Assembly: GCF_024741795.1 (NCBI RefSeq) | Contig: NZ_CP102950.1 | Span: 1,364,001 to 1,428,000, forward strand | Length of the DNA stretch: 64,000 nt | Direction of reading: 5' to 3' | Source of the DNA: Arthrobacter sp. CJ23 | Lineage (GTDB): Bacteria > Actinomycetota > Actinomycetes > Actinomycetales > Micrococcaceae | Shown: positions 17,601 through 25,925 of the stretch, one piece after another | Position numbering within the stretch: the stretch's first letter is position 1 | Layout of the letters: each line of letters opens with the position of its first letter | Made by a program: the position numbers and the translations under genes | Notes under the pieces: model-generated | Told to the model about the DNA's origin: nothing | The model's input: only the letters and a program-made list of their open reading frames with translations | Databases searched by the model: none

Positions 17601-19259
17601 CTAGTCCAGGGTTGTGCTGGAAACCGTGAACGTGGTGGTGCCCCCGGTGCTGAAGACCGAGGATACTGTGTCTTCCCACGCGGGGAAGAAGGTATCCGTG
17701 ATGACCACGGAGCCGTCCCCGGCGAAGACTTCCACGGAGGACGCGTCCAGCAGGATCCGCAACCGGAGCTTGCCTTCAATGGGCGCCACCGGGGCCTGGT
17801 GGTAGGGGCTGAATTTCTCCGAGAAGTTCGAGGTTCCGGCCTTCGAACGGTCCACCTTGAGGGTCTGCGTGGACGTGTTGTAAGAGATCCGCAGGCCGCT
17901 GCCAGTGCTGCCGTTCCCCGTGCTGCTGCCTGCCGGGCCGCGCAGCACCAGGCCCGCTTCGGCGGCACCCGAGGCATCGAGTTCGACGTCGAGAAGCTGG
18001 CTGCGGCCCCCGAATCCTTCGCCGAGGGACTGGGCGGAGTCGGCCACCGTGAGGTTCTTGCCGTGGACCTCACCGCTGCGGGAGCCGGTGAGGGCCGTCG
18101 CAGCGGCCCCGGCAATGGCGGAACGGAGCTCCAGGCGCTGTCCGCCGTCCACCAGGGTCAGCTCGCGCGGGATGGCCATGGCCCCGCGCCACGGCGTGGT
18201 GGGGACGGACTGGGCGTAGTCCCAGTTCCCCATCCACCCCAGCAGAACGGGCTTGCCGCCGGGGGCTCCGCTGATGGAATTGGCGGCATAGTAATCTGCC
18301 CCGCGGTCCAGCCACTGGGAATCCGTGAGCGGGGCGCCGGGTGCCGTTGCGTTCTCGGCCGTGAACCGGGTGCCGTCGAACTCGCCCACAAAGTACTGCA
18401 TGCCGGAGCCCCCGGCGATGCCGCCGGGGTTGATGCTCAGCAGCATGACCCATTTGCGGAGCCCGCCGGAGCCCTCGACGTCCATGTGGACCAGCTCCGG
18501 GACCTCCCAGAGGCCGCCCTGGGCGCCCACACCCGAGAAATCGCTCAGGAAATCCCAGTGCAGCAGGTCGGTGGACTTGAACAGTTTGATCACTTGGGCG
18601 TCCGCCACCACGGTGGTCATGACCCAGTAGCCGCCTGGTTCATACCAGGTGATCTTGGGGTCGCGGAAGTTCTTCGACGCCGGATTGAGGCTGAGCACCG
18701 GGTTGCCCTGGTACTTGGACCAGGTGGTCCCATGGTCCAGGCTGTAGGCCACGGACTGGGCCTGCGAGCCCTCCGGGAGGGCGCCGCCCTTGCCATAGGC
18801 GCTCGTGTACAGGGCGACCATCGGCGGGTTGTCCTTGGTGCCCAGGCCCGAGGCGTTCCCCGTATCCATGACCATGGCGCCGGAGAAGATTTCCTCGCCG
18901 GCGCCGGCCTCGAGCGCCACGGGCTGCTGGGTCCAGTGGACCAGATCGGTGCTGGTGGAGTGGCCCCAGGACATGTTGCCCCAGGAATTGCCGCGGGGGT
19001 TGTACTGGTAGAAGGCGTGGTACGTCCCGCCGTCGTAGACCAGGCCGTTGGGGTCGTTGAGCCAGTTCTGCTCCGCGGTCAGGTGCACGGCAGGGCGCCA
19101 GGGATCGCCGGCCGAGGGGCCGTGCGCCGCGGCAGCGGCGCTTGGTGAGGGAGCCGGCGTCGGGCCTTGGGTGCAGGCAGCAGCGGTGAGGGCGAGGGCG
19201 ACGGCGGCCACGCCGGAAAGCGCGCGGTGGAGGATGGTCCGGGGGAGAGAGAAAGTCAT
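17601..19259 (-). CDS. Secreted GH32 beta-fructosidase (levanase/exo-inulinase type)
   Basis: A 552-residue glycoside hydrolase family 32 enzyme. A hydrophobic signal segment (about 10-28) ends in AAAC with Cys29, a plausible but imperfect lipobox. The catalytic triad motifs are WLNDPNG with nucleophile Asp69, FRDPK with the stabilising Asp200, and WEVPEL with acid/base Glu252 (the family usually has WECP). A beta-sandwich follows to the C-terminus. Such enzymes release fructose from levan or inulin outside the cell or at the membrane. It lies 118 nt downstream of the GH68 levansucrase, so synthesis and breakdown of fructan are encoded together. An AGGAT site precedes the ATG. Confidence 0.92.
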   Translation of the reverse strand: MTFSLPRTILHRALSGVAAVALALTAAACTQGPTPAPSPSAAAAAHGPSAGDPWRPAVHLTAEQNWLNDPNGLVYDGGTYHAFYQYNPRGNSWGNMSWGHSTSTDLVHWTQQPVALEAGAGEEIFSGAMVMDTGNASGLGTKDNPPMVALYTSAYGKGGALPEGSQAQSVAYSLDHGTTWSKYQGNPVLSLNPASKNFRDPKITWYEPGGYWVMTTVVADAQVIKLFKSTDLLHWDFLSDFSGVGAQGGLWEVPELVHMDVEGSGGLRKWVMLLSINPGGIAGGSGMQYFVGEFDGTRFTAENATAPGAPLTDSQWLDRGADYYAANSISGAPGGKPVLLGWMGNWDYAQSVPTTPWRGAMAIPRELTLVDGGQRLELRSAIAGAAATALTGSRSGEVHGKNLTVADSAQSLGEGFGGRSQLLDVELDASGAAEAGLVLRGPAGSSTGNGSTGSGLRISYNTSTQTLKVDRSKAGTSNFSEKFSPYHQAPVAPIEGKLRLRILLDASSVEVFAGDGSVVITDTFFPAWEDTVSSVFSTGGTTTFTVSSTTLD

Positions 19260-19280
19260 TGTGGATCCTGGGGTTGGGGA

Positions 19281-19312
19281 GCGGGGGCATCCGCTGGTGC
19301 GGACGCCCCCGC
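19281..19312 (-). terminator. Hairpin between levansucrase and fructosidase genes
   Basis: A 14-bp stem (arms 19281-19294 and 19299-19312, one A/C mismatch, 4-nt loop) sits in the 118-nt gap. It may partially terminate or stabilise the upstream message, allowing unequal expression of the two genes. No T-run follows. Confidence 0.65.
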
Positions 19313-19377
19313 CGTTGCCGGCGGCCGGCCTGAAGGCGGCCATGCCGACTGGGTAGTGCGTTCAGGAACGGGTGTTC

Positions 19378-20979
19378 CTACTTGTAGAGGCCCTCGCCAC
19401 CGACGCGGAGGTTGGTGGGCAGGTAGCCGAACGGGCCGAGGCCGTTCTTCCCGAAGCTGCGGTCAACCTGGGTCACGCCGCCCTGGAAGTTCATCTTCAC
19501 GGTGGGGGAGAGGGAGCCGCCGCGGACGCCTTCAACGTTGTCGATGAAGGACTGCACCAGGCCGCCGGGCTGCACGTAGTGCGAGTAGGCCTGGAACTGG
19601 CGCCCGTTCTGGCGGGGGTCCGGACCTTCCGGCGCGTTGGCCCGCATGTTCAGGTCCGTCGGCGAGCCGAGGGCAAGGCCGCTGTTGTTCACCGGCTGGA
19701 AGTCCGAGCGGACGCCGTTTCCGACGAAGCCGTAGACGCCGTCAGGACCGCGCATGCCGTCCGCGTAGGTGAACTGGTGGCTGATGGTGAACAGGTAGTA
19801 CTTGTTCTGGCCGTTCTCGTTCTGGATGAAGATCTGCGGACGCTCGGTCTGGTCGTTGACGCAGTTGGCGGACAGGATCGGCGGCAGGAAGGACCACTTG
19901 GTGAGGTCCTTGTTGTCCGCCACGGCCAGGCCCACATTGGCGGTCTGGAACCAGGAACCGGTGGTGGTGTTCACCGTGTTGGTGTCTTCCGCGTGGGGAT
20001 CGCCCGCACGGTAGCCGAGGTCTTCGTCCTTGCACTTGTACTCGCCGCGGTTGCCGCCGGTGTTGCCTTCGAAGACCATGAAGGTCTTGCCCGGGTGGGC
20101 CGGGTCGGCGAACGTGTACGGGTCGCGGAAGGCGAAGCCGGGGTTCTGGGCCTTGTTCTGGTACATGACGCCGTCCGGCTCCAGGAGCTTGGTGTGCTCG
20201 AAGCCGTCGAAGGTCACGCCGTTCTGGTCGGCGTGGATGTTGCCCAGGGCCTTGGCGATCACGGCATCGGGGGCGATGCCGCCGCCACCTGCGTTGCGTT
20301 CGGCAACGTCGTAGAACGTGGTGGCCGTGTAGAACACGTTGACGTGGTTGCCCTGCATCAGGCGGGCGGAACCGGACCATTCGGTGTTGCCGATGGAGGT
20401 GTTGTCCAGGAACAGGTGGCCGCCGTAGTTCCACTTGTCCGTGGCCGGATCGGCGTTGGTCTTGCGGAAGAAGTACCCGATGCGGGCGTTCCAGTGGCGC
20501 TGGTCGAAGCCGTAGCCTGCGTGGCGGTCGGCAACCAGGGAGAAGATGACGTCCCAGCCCTTGTAGCTGATCTGGTTCGCGTTCTCATCGGTCAGGGACC
20601 AGGTGTCCCACACCCAGACGTCGTCGTTCATGGCCGGGAAGTCCTTGGGGATTTCCGGCATGGTGACGTTGGGGCTCATGGAGTTCTGGCCGGTTGCAAC
20701 GGTGGCGTCGCTCTGGGCCATGATCTGCTTGGCATCCGCGCGGGTCCACTTGGACGTGAAGTTGGCCGCGGGGTCATAGGCCTCCTGCGTGTGCAGGGTG
20801 GGCAGCGGGAATCCCGGCGTGGGGGCCGGCATTTCGGTGGAGGGCTGGTCGGCCGGCAGGTTTGCCTGCGCAGCAGGGGAAACCAGCAGAACGCCGGCGG
20901 CCACGCTGGCGGCGGCTGCGAAAGCCGCAACCGAGCGCAGACGGCGGCGTGGCCGTGTGGGGGTTGAGTGAGTGTTCAT
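19378..20979 (-). CDS. sacB: Secreted GH68 levansucrase
   Basis: A 533-residue glycoside hydrolase family 68 enzyme that splits sucrose and polymerises the fructose. The N-terminus has an Arg-rich start, a hydrophobic core (about 17-35) and a cleavage site after AQA near residue 39, so it is exported. Catalytic residues: nucleophile Asp125 in WDTW, transition-state Asp286 in FRDPY and acid/base Glu379 in TERPQ. The order and spacing fit levansucrase/inulosucrase; product type cannot be told. The start at 20979 has GAGAAGAG upstream; an earlier in-frame start 48 codons upstream would put a charged tail before the signal peptide. A LacI-type operator lies about 255 nt upstream. Confidence 0.93.
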   Translation of the reverse strand: MNTHSTPTRPRRRLRSVAAFAAAASVAAGVLLVSPAAQANLPADQPSTEMPAPTPGFPLPTLHTQEAYDPAANFTSKWTRADAKQIMAQSDATVATGQNSMSPNVTMPEIPKDFPAMNDDVWVWDTWSLTDENANQISYKGWDVIFSLVADRHAGYGFDQRHWNARIGYFFRKTNADPATDKWNYGGHLFLDNTSIGNTEWSGSARLMQGNHVNVFYTATTFYDVAERNAGGGGIAPDAVIAKALGNIHADQNGVTFDGFEHTKLLEPDGVMYQNKAQNPGFAFRDPYTFADPAHPGKTFMVFEGNTGGNRGEYKCKDEDLGYRAGDPHAEDTNTVNTTTGSWFQTANVGLAVADNKDLTKWSFLPPILSANCVNDQTERPQIFIQNENGQNKYYLFTISHQFTYADGMRGPDGVYGFVGNGVRSDFQPVNNSGLALGSPTDLNMRANAPEGPDPRQNGRQFQAYSHYVQPGGLVQSFIDNVEGVRGGSLSPTVKMNFQGGVTQVDRSFGKNGLGPFGYLPTNLRVGGEGLYK

Positions 20980-21233
20980 GCTTGCTCTTCTCGCGGAGTG
21001 TTGGACTACGTGGAGTGGGGCGCATGCCCTGGCTCTTAACTCCGGCGGCTCCCGATGCGCTGGTGGCGTCATCGAGGGACGCCATCGTGTCGAGGGGCGG
21101 TGAGGCCCTTGTGGGGCGCTCACTGCAGTGGTTCCGGCACGTCGACTTGCCGGAACGGTTCAAACATTTGCACGCCCGGGCCAGTGGATCAAACCGCGTT
21201 TCCTGGCCCGTTTCCAGATGTCAGACAAATTAG

Positions 21234-21247
21234 TGCAAGCGCTTACA
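21234..21247. promoter_or_regulatory. LacI/GalR-family operator palindrome
   Basis: TGCAAGCGCTTACA has the AAGCGCTT core with central CG that is typical of LacI-family operators. It sits 255 nt upstream of the levansucrase start, and probably mediates sucrose or catabolite control. No LacI gene lies next to it; the one at 7505 is 13 kb away. Confidence 0.75.
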
Positions 21248-21354
21248 TCATATTCATGCGCGCGTGCCATGTATTGCGCGGAGCGTCAAATATTTCGGTC
21301 TGGAGCGGACTTATTCTGAGAATTCACTGTGTGTTTACTCGGGCAGCATTTGAC

Positions 21355-21383
21355 TTGACGAGGCGCACGTTCTGGCCTATCTG
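21355..21383 (+). promoter_or_regulatory. Promoter for the sigma-like/Ig-like pair
   Basis: TTGACG (21355-21360), a 17-nt spacer and TATCTG (21378-21383) make a good sigma70-type promoter. Transcription would start near 21390, some 130 nt before the chosen start codon. Confidence 0.55.
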
Positions 21384-21519
21384 GGCGGTGTTCCGGCGGT
21401 CCGGCCTGCACCTTTGGAAGCCCCGGACTTCTTCAAAAGTCCAATCGATGGACGTAAAATGTAGTAGCGAATCGGACCTGCAACGAACCGGGCCCCGCCA
21501 CATTGTGAGCTGGTGCAGT

Positions 21520-22197
21520 ATGTGCGAATTGCCGAAGCGGCGCCTCCGCTCCTCCCTCAATCCAGTGCGCCTCGTGGTGGGTGTCCTGGCGCTCGCTGCC
21601 GTAGCCGCCGGCTGGCTCCTTCCCGAGCTCACGTCGGCCATCCCGATTGGTGCCGGGCTTCTGACGCTCGTCGCCGCGGTGCTCCTCCCCGCGGTCCGGG
21701 AAATCGAGTTCGGCCTGTCGCCAAGTTTCAAGCTCTCTCCGGCCATCAAAGACCGTGAGGCCGAGCTCCGCAGCGTCTTCGAACGGCAAAAGGGCGATCT
21801 GGAGTATTGTGCGCACCTGCTGTGCGATGACCCGGAGACCGCCCGGCAGCTGCTCGAAGCCGCCTGGTCCCAAGCCGCGTCGGCCTGGAAGGGCCCCGTC
21901 ACTCCGCAGTTGCGCGTCTACACGCTGTGCGTCTTTGTCCACATGCTCCAGAAACACGAGCGCTGGCTGCAGCCACATGGCGCGGAGTCGAAGAAAAAGA
22001 AAAGAAGCCCTGCCACCAGCCCGCTCGCGGCGCTGCCGCCCAGCGAGCGGATGGTCACCGTACTGCACGAATTCGCAGGGCTGACCATTGGCGAGATCGC
22101 CGGCATGACGGAGCGGACGACGCCGGAAGTGACCAGATCACTGGCCCTCGCCTCGTCTGTGACAGGCCGCTTGCCGCTTGAAGAAGGCCGGCCATGA
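21520..22197 (+). CDS. Membrane-tethered sigma-factor-like protein
   Basis: A 225-residue protein with an unusual layout. Two hydrophobic helices come first (about 17-34 and 41-58). They are followed by a soluble helical region (75-155), a lysine run (158-161) and a helix-turn-helix-like block LAALPPSERMVTVLHEFAGL...IGEIAGMTERTTPEVTRSL (170-210) that resembles sigma70 region 4 of ECF factors. A recognisable region 2 is missing or very diverged. It may be a regulator held at the membrane. The stop overlaps the next gene as ATGA, so the two are coupled. The start is uncertain: in-frame ATG 21448 and GTG 21505 exist, but the DNA before 21520 has low GC. Confidence 0.6.
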   Translation: MCELPKRRLRSSLNPVRLVVGVLALAAVAAGWLLPELTSAIPIGAGLLTLVAAVLLPAVREIEFGLSPSFKLSPAIKDREAELRSVFERQKGDLEYCAHLLCDDPETARQLLEAAWSQAASAWKGPVTPQLRVYTLCVFVHMLQKHERWLQPHGAESKKKKRSPATSPLAALPPSERMVTVLHEFAGLTIGEIAGMTERTTPEVTRSLALASSVTGRLPLEEGRP

Positions 22198-23507
22198 ACC
22201 AGGAGCTGCGGCAACGGCTTCTCGCCGACGCAGCCGTCCAGGTGCGCAAACATCCCGCGGACCTTGAGTCCGCCGTCGTCGAGGGTCTTGCCCGCGCGCG
22301 ACGGCGGTTCCTCATCACCTGTGCCGTCGCCCTCGCAGCCGCGTTGCTTGTGACGGCCGGGTTGGTTGCATTGCGACTGCTCCTTGCACCCCTGGCGCCG
22401 GTCACCCTCGCCTCGATCGCCGTCGCAGGGCCCCCGCAGGCCCAGGCGCAGGCCCTGCGGCCGGAGGCGAGCATTGCATTGACCGCAACCGGGACGTACA
22501 GCGACGGCTCCAGCCGGCGCCTGGACTCAGGGGTGTCATGGGCCTCAAGCAACCAGGACGTTGCCAAGATCAGCCCGGCCGGCGTGGTCACTGCTGTGGC
22601 TCCTGGAGACGCGAGCCTCACGGCCACTCTGGGCGGTGTGTCCGGAAGCCTCGTGCTGGCGGTGCTGGCACCGGACGGCGGGCAGTTGGCCGCCTTGCAG
22701 GTCAATCCCGGCGAAGCTTCCATGGACTCCGGAGGGCGACTGCAGCTCCTGGCCGAGGGCACCTTCAGCGACGGTTCACTCGGCACCCTCAACGCCTCGG
22801 CCCTGTGGGCCTCCAGCAACCCCGGGATTGCGGCAGTTGACGGCAATGGGCTGGTCACGGCGGCCACGCCGGGCACCGCCACCATCTCCGCCGCCCAGGC
22901 CGGCCTGCAGGGAGTCTCGGTGATCACCGTGACCGTTCCGCCTGCGGCCAAGCCCACCGCGCTGTCCATTGACCCCGGAAAGCTCACGCTCAAGGAAAAG
23001 CAATCCGCGCAGCTCACGGCGGTGGCTACGTACTCGGACGGTACCAGCGGCACCGTCACGAACGTCACCTGGGGCACGGTCCCGGTGCAGAGCAAAGTGG
23101 CCACCGTGGATGCCTCCGGACTGCTCACCGCGCACAGCCTTGGCACCGTGACCATGACGGCCGCTATGGCAGGTGCCGACGGCCAGCAGCTTCGGGCCCA
23201 GGCCTCGCTCACGGTGGAGCATTCCGTCAAGAGCATCGTCGTCTCGCCGGCGGGACCGCTCCAGCTCGAGCCCGGAGCCAGCGTCCAATTGACCGCAACC
23301 GTCTTCTACAGCGACGGCACAAAGGGGACATCCGTCACCTGGGCGTCCAGCCGGCCGATCTTTGCCTCGGTCAGCCAGTCGGGGGTCGTAAAGGGCTCGT
23401 TCCAGGGCTCGACGACGGTCACGGCGTCAGCGGACGGTGTATCCAGCAACCCAGTGGGCGTCGCCGTCGGGAACGTGGCACCGGACCCCGGACCAGTGAA
23501 GCAATAG
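22194..23507 (+). CDS. Single-pass membrane protein with four BIG2-type Ig domains
   Basis: A 437-residue protein. A cytoplasmic N-terminus of about 38 residues (MNQELRQRLLADAAVQ...) precedes one transmembrane helix (about 39-63). Four bacterial Ig-like (BIG2) repeats of about 85 residues follow (roughly 72-158, 165-248, 255-342, 346-426), each with a TYSDG or FSDG strand and a VTWASS-like strand. It is translationally coupled to the sigma-like gene by ATGA. The layout, a small cytoplasmic part and an external sensor, resembles anti-sigma or signal-receiving proteins, but no known anti-sigma motif is visible. Function is unknown; a signalling partnership with its neighbour is inference. Confidence 0.75.
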   Translation: MNQELRQRLLADAAVQVRKHPADLESAVVEGLARARRRFLITCAVALAAALLVTAGLVALRLLLAPLAPVTLASIAVAGPPQAQAQALRPEASIALTATGTYSDGSSRRLDSGVSWASSNQDVAKISPAGVVTAVAPGDASLTATLGGVSGSLVLAVLAPDGGQLAALQVNPGEASMDSGGRLQLLAEGTFSDGSLGTLNASALWASSNPGIAAVDGNGLVTAATPGTATISAAQAGLQGVSVITVTVPPAAKPTALSIDPGKLTLKEKQSAQLTAVATYSDGTSGTVTNVTWGTVPVQSKVATVDASGLLTAHSLGTVTMTAAMAGADGQQLRAQASLTVEHSVKSIVVSPAGPLQLEPGASVQLTATVFYSDGTKGTSVTWASSRPIFASVSQSGVVKGSFQGSTTVTASADGVSSNPVGVAVGNVAPDPGPVKQ

Positions 23508-23539
23508 TGGTCCAGGCACGCAGACCTGGCCAGGAGAGC

Positions 23540-24358
23540 CTAGAGTTTGGCGATGATGTCGGCGAGGAGTTTGGAGATCCGTTTGCCCGCGGCCTGGCCT
23601 GCTTCGATGACTTCCTGGTGGCTCAGCGGGACGGGGCTGATGCCGGCGGCGAGGTTGGTCACCAGCGAGATGCCGAAGACCTCCATTCCCGCGTGGCGTG
23701 CGGCGATGGATTCCAGGGCCGTGGACATGCCCACCAGCTCCGCGCCGATCCGCTTGGCGTACTGGACCTCGGCGGGCGTTTCGTAGTGCGGGCCGGTGAA
23801 CTGGGCGTAGACGCCCTCCTCCAGGGACGGGTCCACCTCGCGGGCCAAGGCGCGGATGCGCGGGGAGTACAGGTCCGTGAGGTCCACGAACGTGGCGCCT
23901 TCCAGCGGGGACGCGGCCGTGAGGTTGATGTGGTCGCTGATCAGCACCGGGGTGCCTGGCGTCCAGTTCTCGTTGAGCCCGCCGCAGCCGTTGGTGACCA
24001 CGAAGGTCTTGCAGCCGGCGGCGGCGGCCGTGCGCACGCCGTGGACCACGGCACGGACCCCCTTGCCTTCGTAGTAGTGCGTGCGGGCGCCCAGGACCAG
24101 GGCGCGCTTGCCTTCCTTGGTCAGCACCGAACGGATGGTGCCCACATGGCCCTCCACGGCGGGGGCATGGAAGCCCGGAACCTCGGAGGCCGTCAGGGTG
24201 GCGGTGGTCTCGCCGATGAGCTCGGCGGCCTCGCCCCAGCCCGAGCCCAGCACCAGTGCGACGTCATGGGAAGCGACGCCGGTCTGCTCGGCAATGTAGG
24301 CGGCGGCGGCCTGTGCGGCCTCGAACGGGTCTGTGCTGCTCAGCTCTGCGTTACTCAC
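23540..24358 (-). CDS. punA: Purine nucleoside phosphorylase
   Basis: A 272-residue trimeric-type purine nucleoside phosphorylase, splitting (deoxy)inosine and guanosine with phosphate in purine salvage. Motifs are VLGSGWG near 37, GHVGTIRSV near 70, THYYEGKG near 95, TNGCGGLNENW near 122 and the purine-site MSTALESIAARHAGMEV (about 208-224). The length matches the mycobacterial PunA/DeoD family. The start is GTG with AAGGTAG about 9 nt upstream. It is convergent with the Ig-domain gene and divergent from the lpdA-like gene. Confidence 0.92.
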   Translation of the reverse strand: MSNAELSSTDPFEAAQAAAAYIAEQTGVASHDVALVLGSGWGEAAELIGETTATLTASEVPGFHAPAVEGHVGTIRSVLTKEGKRALVLGARTHYYEGKGVRAVVHGVRTAAAAGCKTFVVTNGCGGLNENWTPGTPVLISDHINLTAASPLEGATFVDLTDLYSPRIRALAREVDPSLEEGVYAQFTGPHYETPAEVQYAKRIGAELVGMSTALESIAARHAGMEVFGISLVTNLAAGISPVPLSHQEVIEAGQAAGKRISKLLADIIAKL

Positions 24359-24491
24359 TGGTACAAGCTACCTTGCTGCCGGGCGGATTGGGTAGTGATC
24401 GGGCAGCGGCCGGGATGCCCGCCACAGAGGCCCTGCTCCTGAGGTACAGCTGAGTGGCAGCAATGGGATCGATACGCAAGAATTGACCTTT

Positions 24492-25901
24492 GTGACCACC
24501 CAACTTGACTTCAGCTCCCCTCGAATCGCAATCCTGGGCGGTGGTCCCGGAGGATACGAAGCCGCCATGGTGGCCGCCTCCCTCGGTGCCCGCGTGACCA
24601 TCATCGAACGCGCAGGCCTCGGCGGCTCCGCCGTTCTCACCGACGTCGTCCCGTCCAAGACCCTGATCGCCACCGCAGACCTCATGACCCGCGTGGGCGA
24701 GGCGGACGAGCTGGGAGTCAAGTTCGACGTCGACGGCGGCGTGTTCAAGCCGCGCGCCGATCTGGGCCACATCAACGATCGTGTCCTGGACCTGGCCCGC
24801 GAGCAGTCGGACGATATCCGCGTCGGTCTGGAGCACCTGGGCGTCGAGATCATGATCGGCTCCGGCAAGCTGGTGGACAACAACACCATCGAGGTCCTCA
24901 CCTCCGAGGGGACCAAGACTGTCGAGGCGGACGCCATCCTCCTGGCCGTCGGCGCGCACCCGCGCGAACTGCCCACGGCGAAGCCCGACGGCGATCGCAT
25001 CCTCAACTGGGCCCAGATCTACAACCTCGAGGAACTGCCCGAGGAACTGATCGTGGTGGGGTCCGGCGTCACCGGCGCCGAGTTCGCCTCCGCCTACAAC
25101 GGCCTGGGTTCAAAAGTCACCCTGATTTCCAGCCGCGACCAGGTGCTCCCGGGCGAGGACACGGATGCCGCCAAGGTGCTGGAAGGCGTTTTTGCGCGCC
25201 GCGGCGTCCGCGTGCTGTCCCGCTCCCGTGCCGAGGCCGTGGAGCGCACCGACGACGGCGTGAAGGTCACCCTGGGCGACGGTTCCGTAGTCACCGGATC
25301 GCACTGCCTGGTGTGCGTGGGCTCCATCCCCAACACGGCGGGGCTTGGACTTGAGGAAGCCGGCGTGGCCGTGACCGAATCCGGCCACATCAAGGTGGAC
25401 GGCGTATCCCGCACCACGGCCTCCAACATCTACGCCGCCGGCGACTGCACCGGCGTCTTCGCCTTGGCTTCCGTGGCGGCCATGCAGGGCCGCATCGCCA
25501 TCGCGCACTTCCTGGGCGACGCCGTGAAGCCGCTCAAGCTCAACCAGGTGGCATCCAACATCTTCACCTCGCCGGAAATCGCCTCCGTGGGCGTCTCCGA
25601 GCACGACCTCGAATCCGGCAAGTACCAGGGCGACGTGGTGATGCTGTCGCTGCTGAGCAACGCCCGCGCCAAGATGCGCAACACCAAGGACGGCTTCGTC
25701 AAGATCATCGCGCGCAAGGGTTCCGGCACCGTGATCGGCGGCGTCGTGGTCGGCCCGAACGCCTCGGAACTGATCTTCCCGATCTCCGTGGCGGTCACGC
25801 AGAAACTGCACGTGGACGACGTCGCGAGTACCTTCACGGTCTACCCGTCGCTCACGGGATCCATCTCGGAAGCCGCACGCCGCCTGCACGTGCACATGTA
25901 A
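24492..25901 (+). CDS. lpdA: LpdA-type NAD(P)H:quinone reductase without redox cysteines
   Basis: A 469-residue flavoprotein of the dihydrolipoamide-dehydrogenase fold. FAD and NAD motifs are present (ILGGGPGGYEAA near 15; VGSGVTGAEFASAY near 180; AAGDCTGVFAL near 318). The active-site CxxxxC is replaced by a GSAVLTDVV segment, and the C-terminal HPxxxE becomes YPSLTGSISEA. This matches mycobacterial LpdA (Rv3303c), which was shown to be a quinone reductase rather than a lipoamide dehydrogenase. The start is uncertain: GTG 24492 is chosen by similarity to family N-termini, while TTG 24483 is in frame. Neither has a clear ribosome-binding site. Confidence 0.85.
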   Translation: MTTQLDFSSPRIAILGGGPGGYEAAMVAASLGARVTIIERAGLGGSAVLTDVVPSKTLIATADLMTRVGEADELGVKFDVDGGVFKPRADLGHINDRVLDLAREQSDDIRVGLEHLGVEIMIGSGKLVDNNTIEVLTSEGTKTVEADAILLAVGAHPRELPTAKPDGDRILNWAQIYNLEELPEELIVVGSGVTGAEFASAYNGLGSKVTLISSRDQVLPGEDTDAAKVLEGVFARRGVRVLSRSRAEAVERTDDGVKVTLGDGSVVTGSHCLVCVGSIPNTAGLGLEEAGVAVTESGHIKVDGVSRTTASNIYAAGDCTGVFALASVAAMQGRIAIAHFLGDAVKPLKLNQVASNIFTSPEIASVGVSEHDLESGKYQGDVVMLSLLSNARAKMRNTKDGFVKIIARKGSGTVIGGVVVGPNASELIFPISVAVTQKLHVDDVASTFTVYPSLTGSISEAARRLHVHM

Positions 25902-25925
25902 CTCCACGGGCACCCAACGCCCGGC

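Larger units (their letters stand above)
20980..21519. promoter_or_regulatory. Regulatory region between levansucrase and sigma-like gene
   Basis: This stretch of about 540 bp has lower GC than its surroundings and no convincing gene. It contains the LacI-type operator at 21234-21247, a sigma70-like promoter pointing right at 21355-21383 and a short inverted repeat GGACTT/AAGTCC at 21425-21442. The open frame running through it from 21055 is regarded as chance. Confidence 0.6.

Noticed and set aside
15945..19148. A 1067-codon open frame on the plus strand
   Set aside because: It is the antisense shadow of the phosphosugar mutase and GH32 genes. High-GC genes often leave such frames open; the translation has no family motifs.
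21055..21519. N-terminal extension of the sigma-like protein
   Set aside because: The extension crosses the likely promoter at 21355-21383 and low-GC DNA, and the residues look random.
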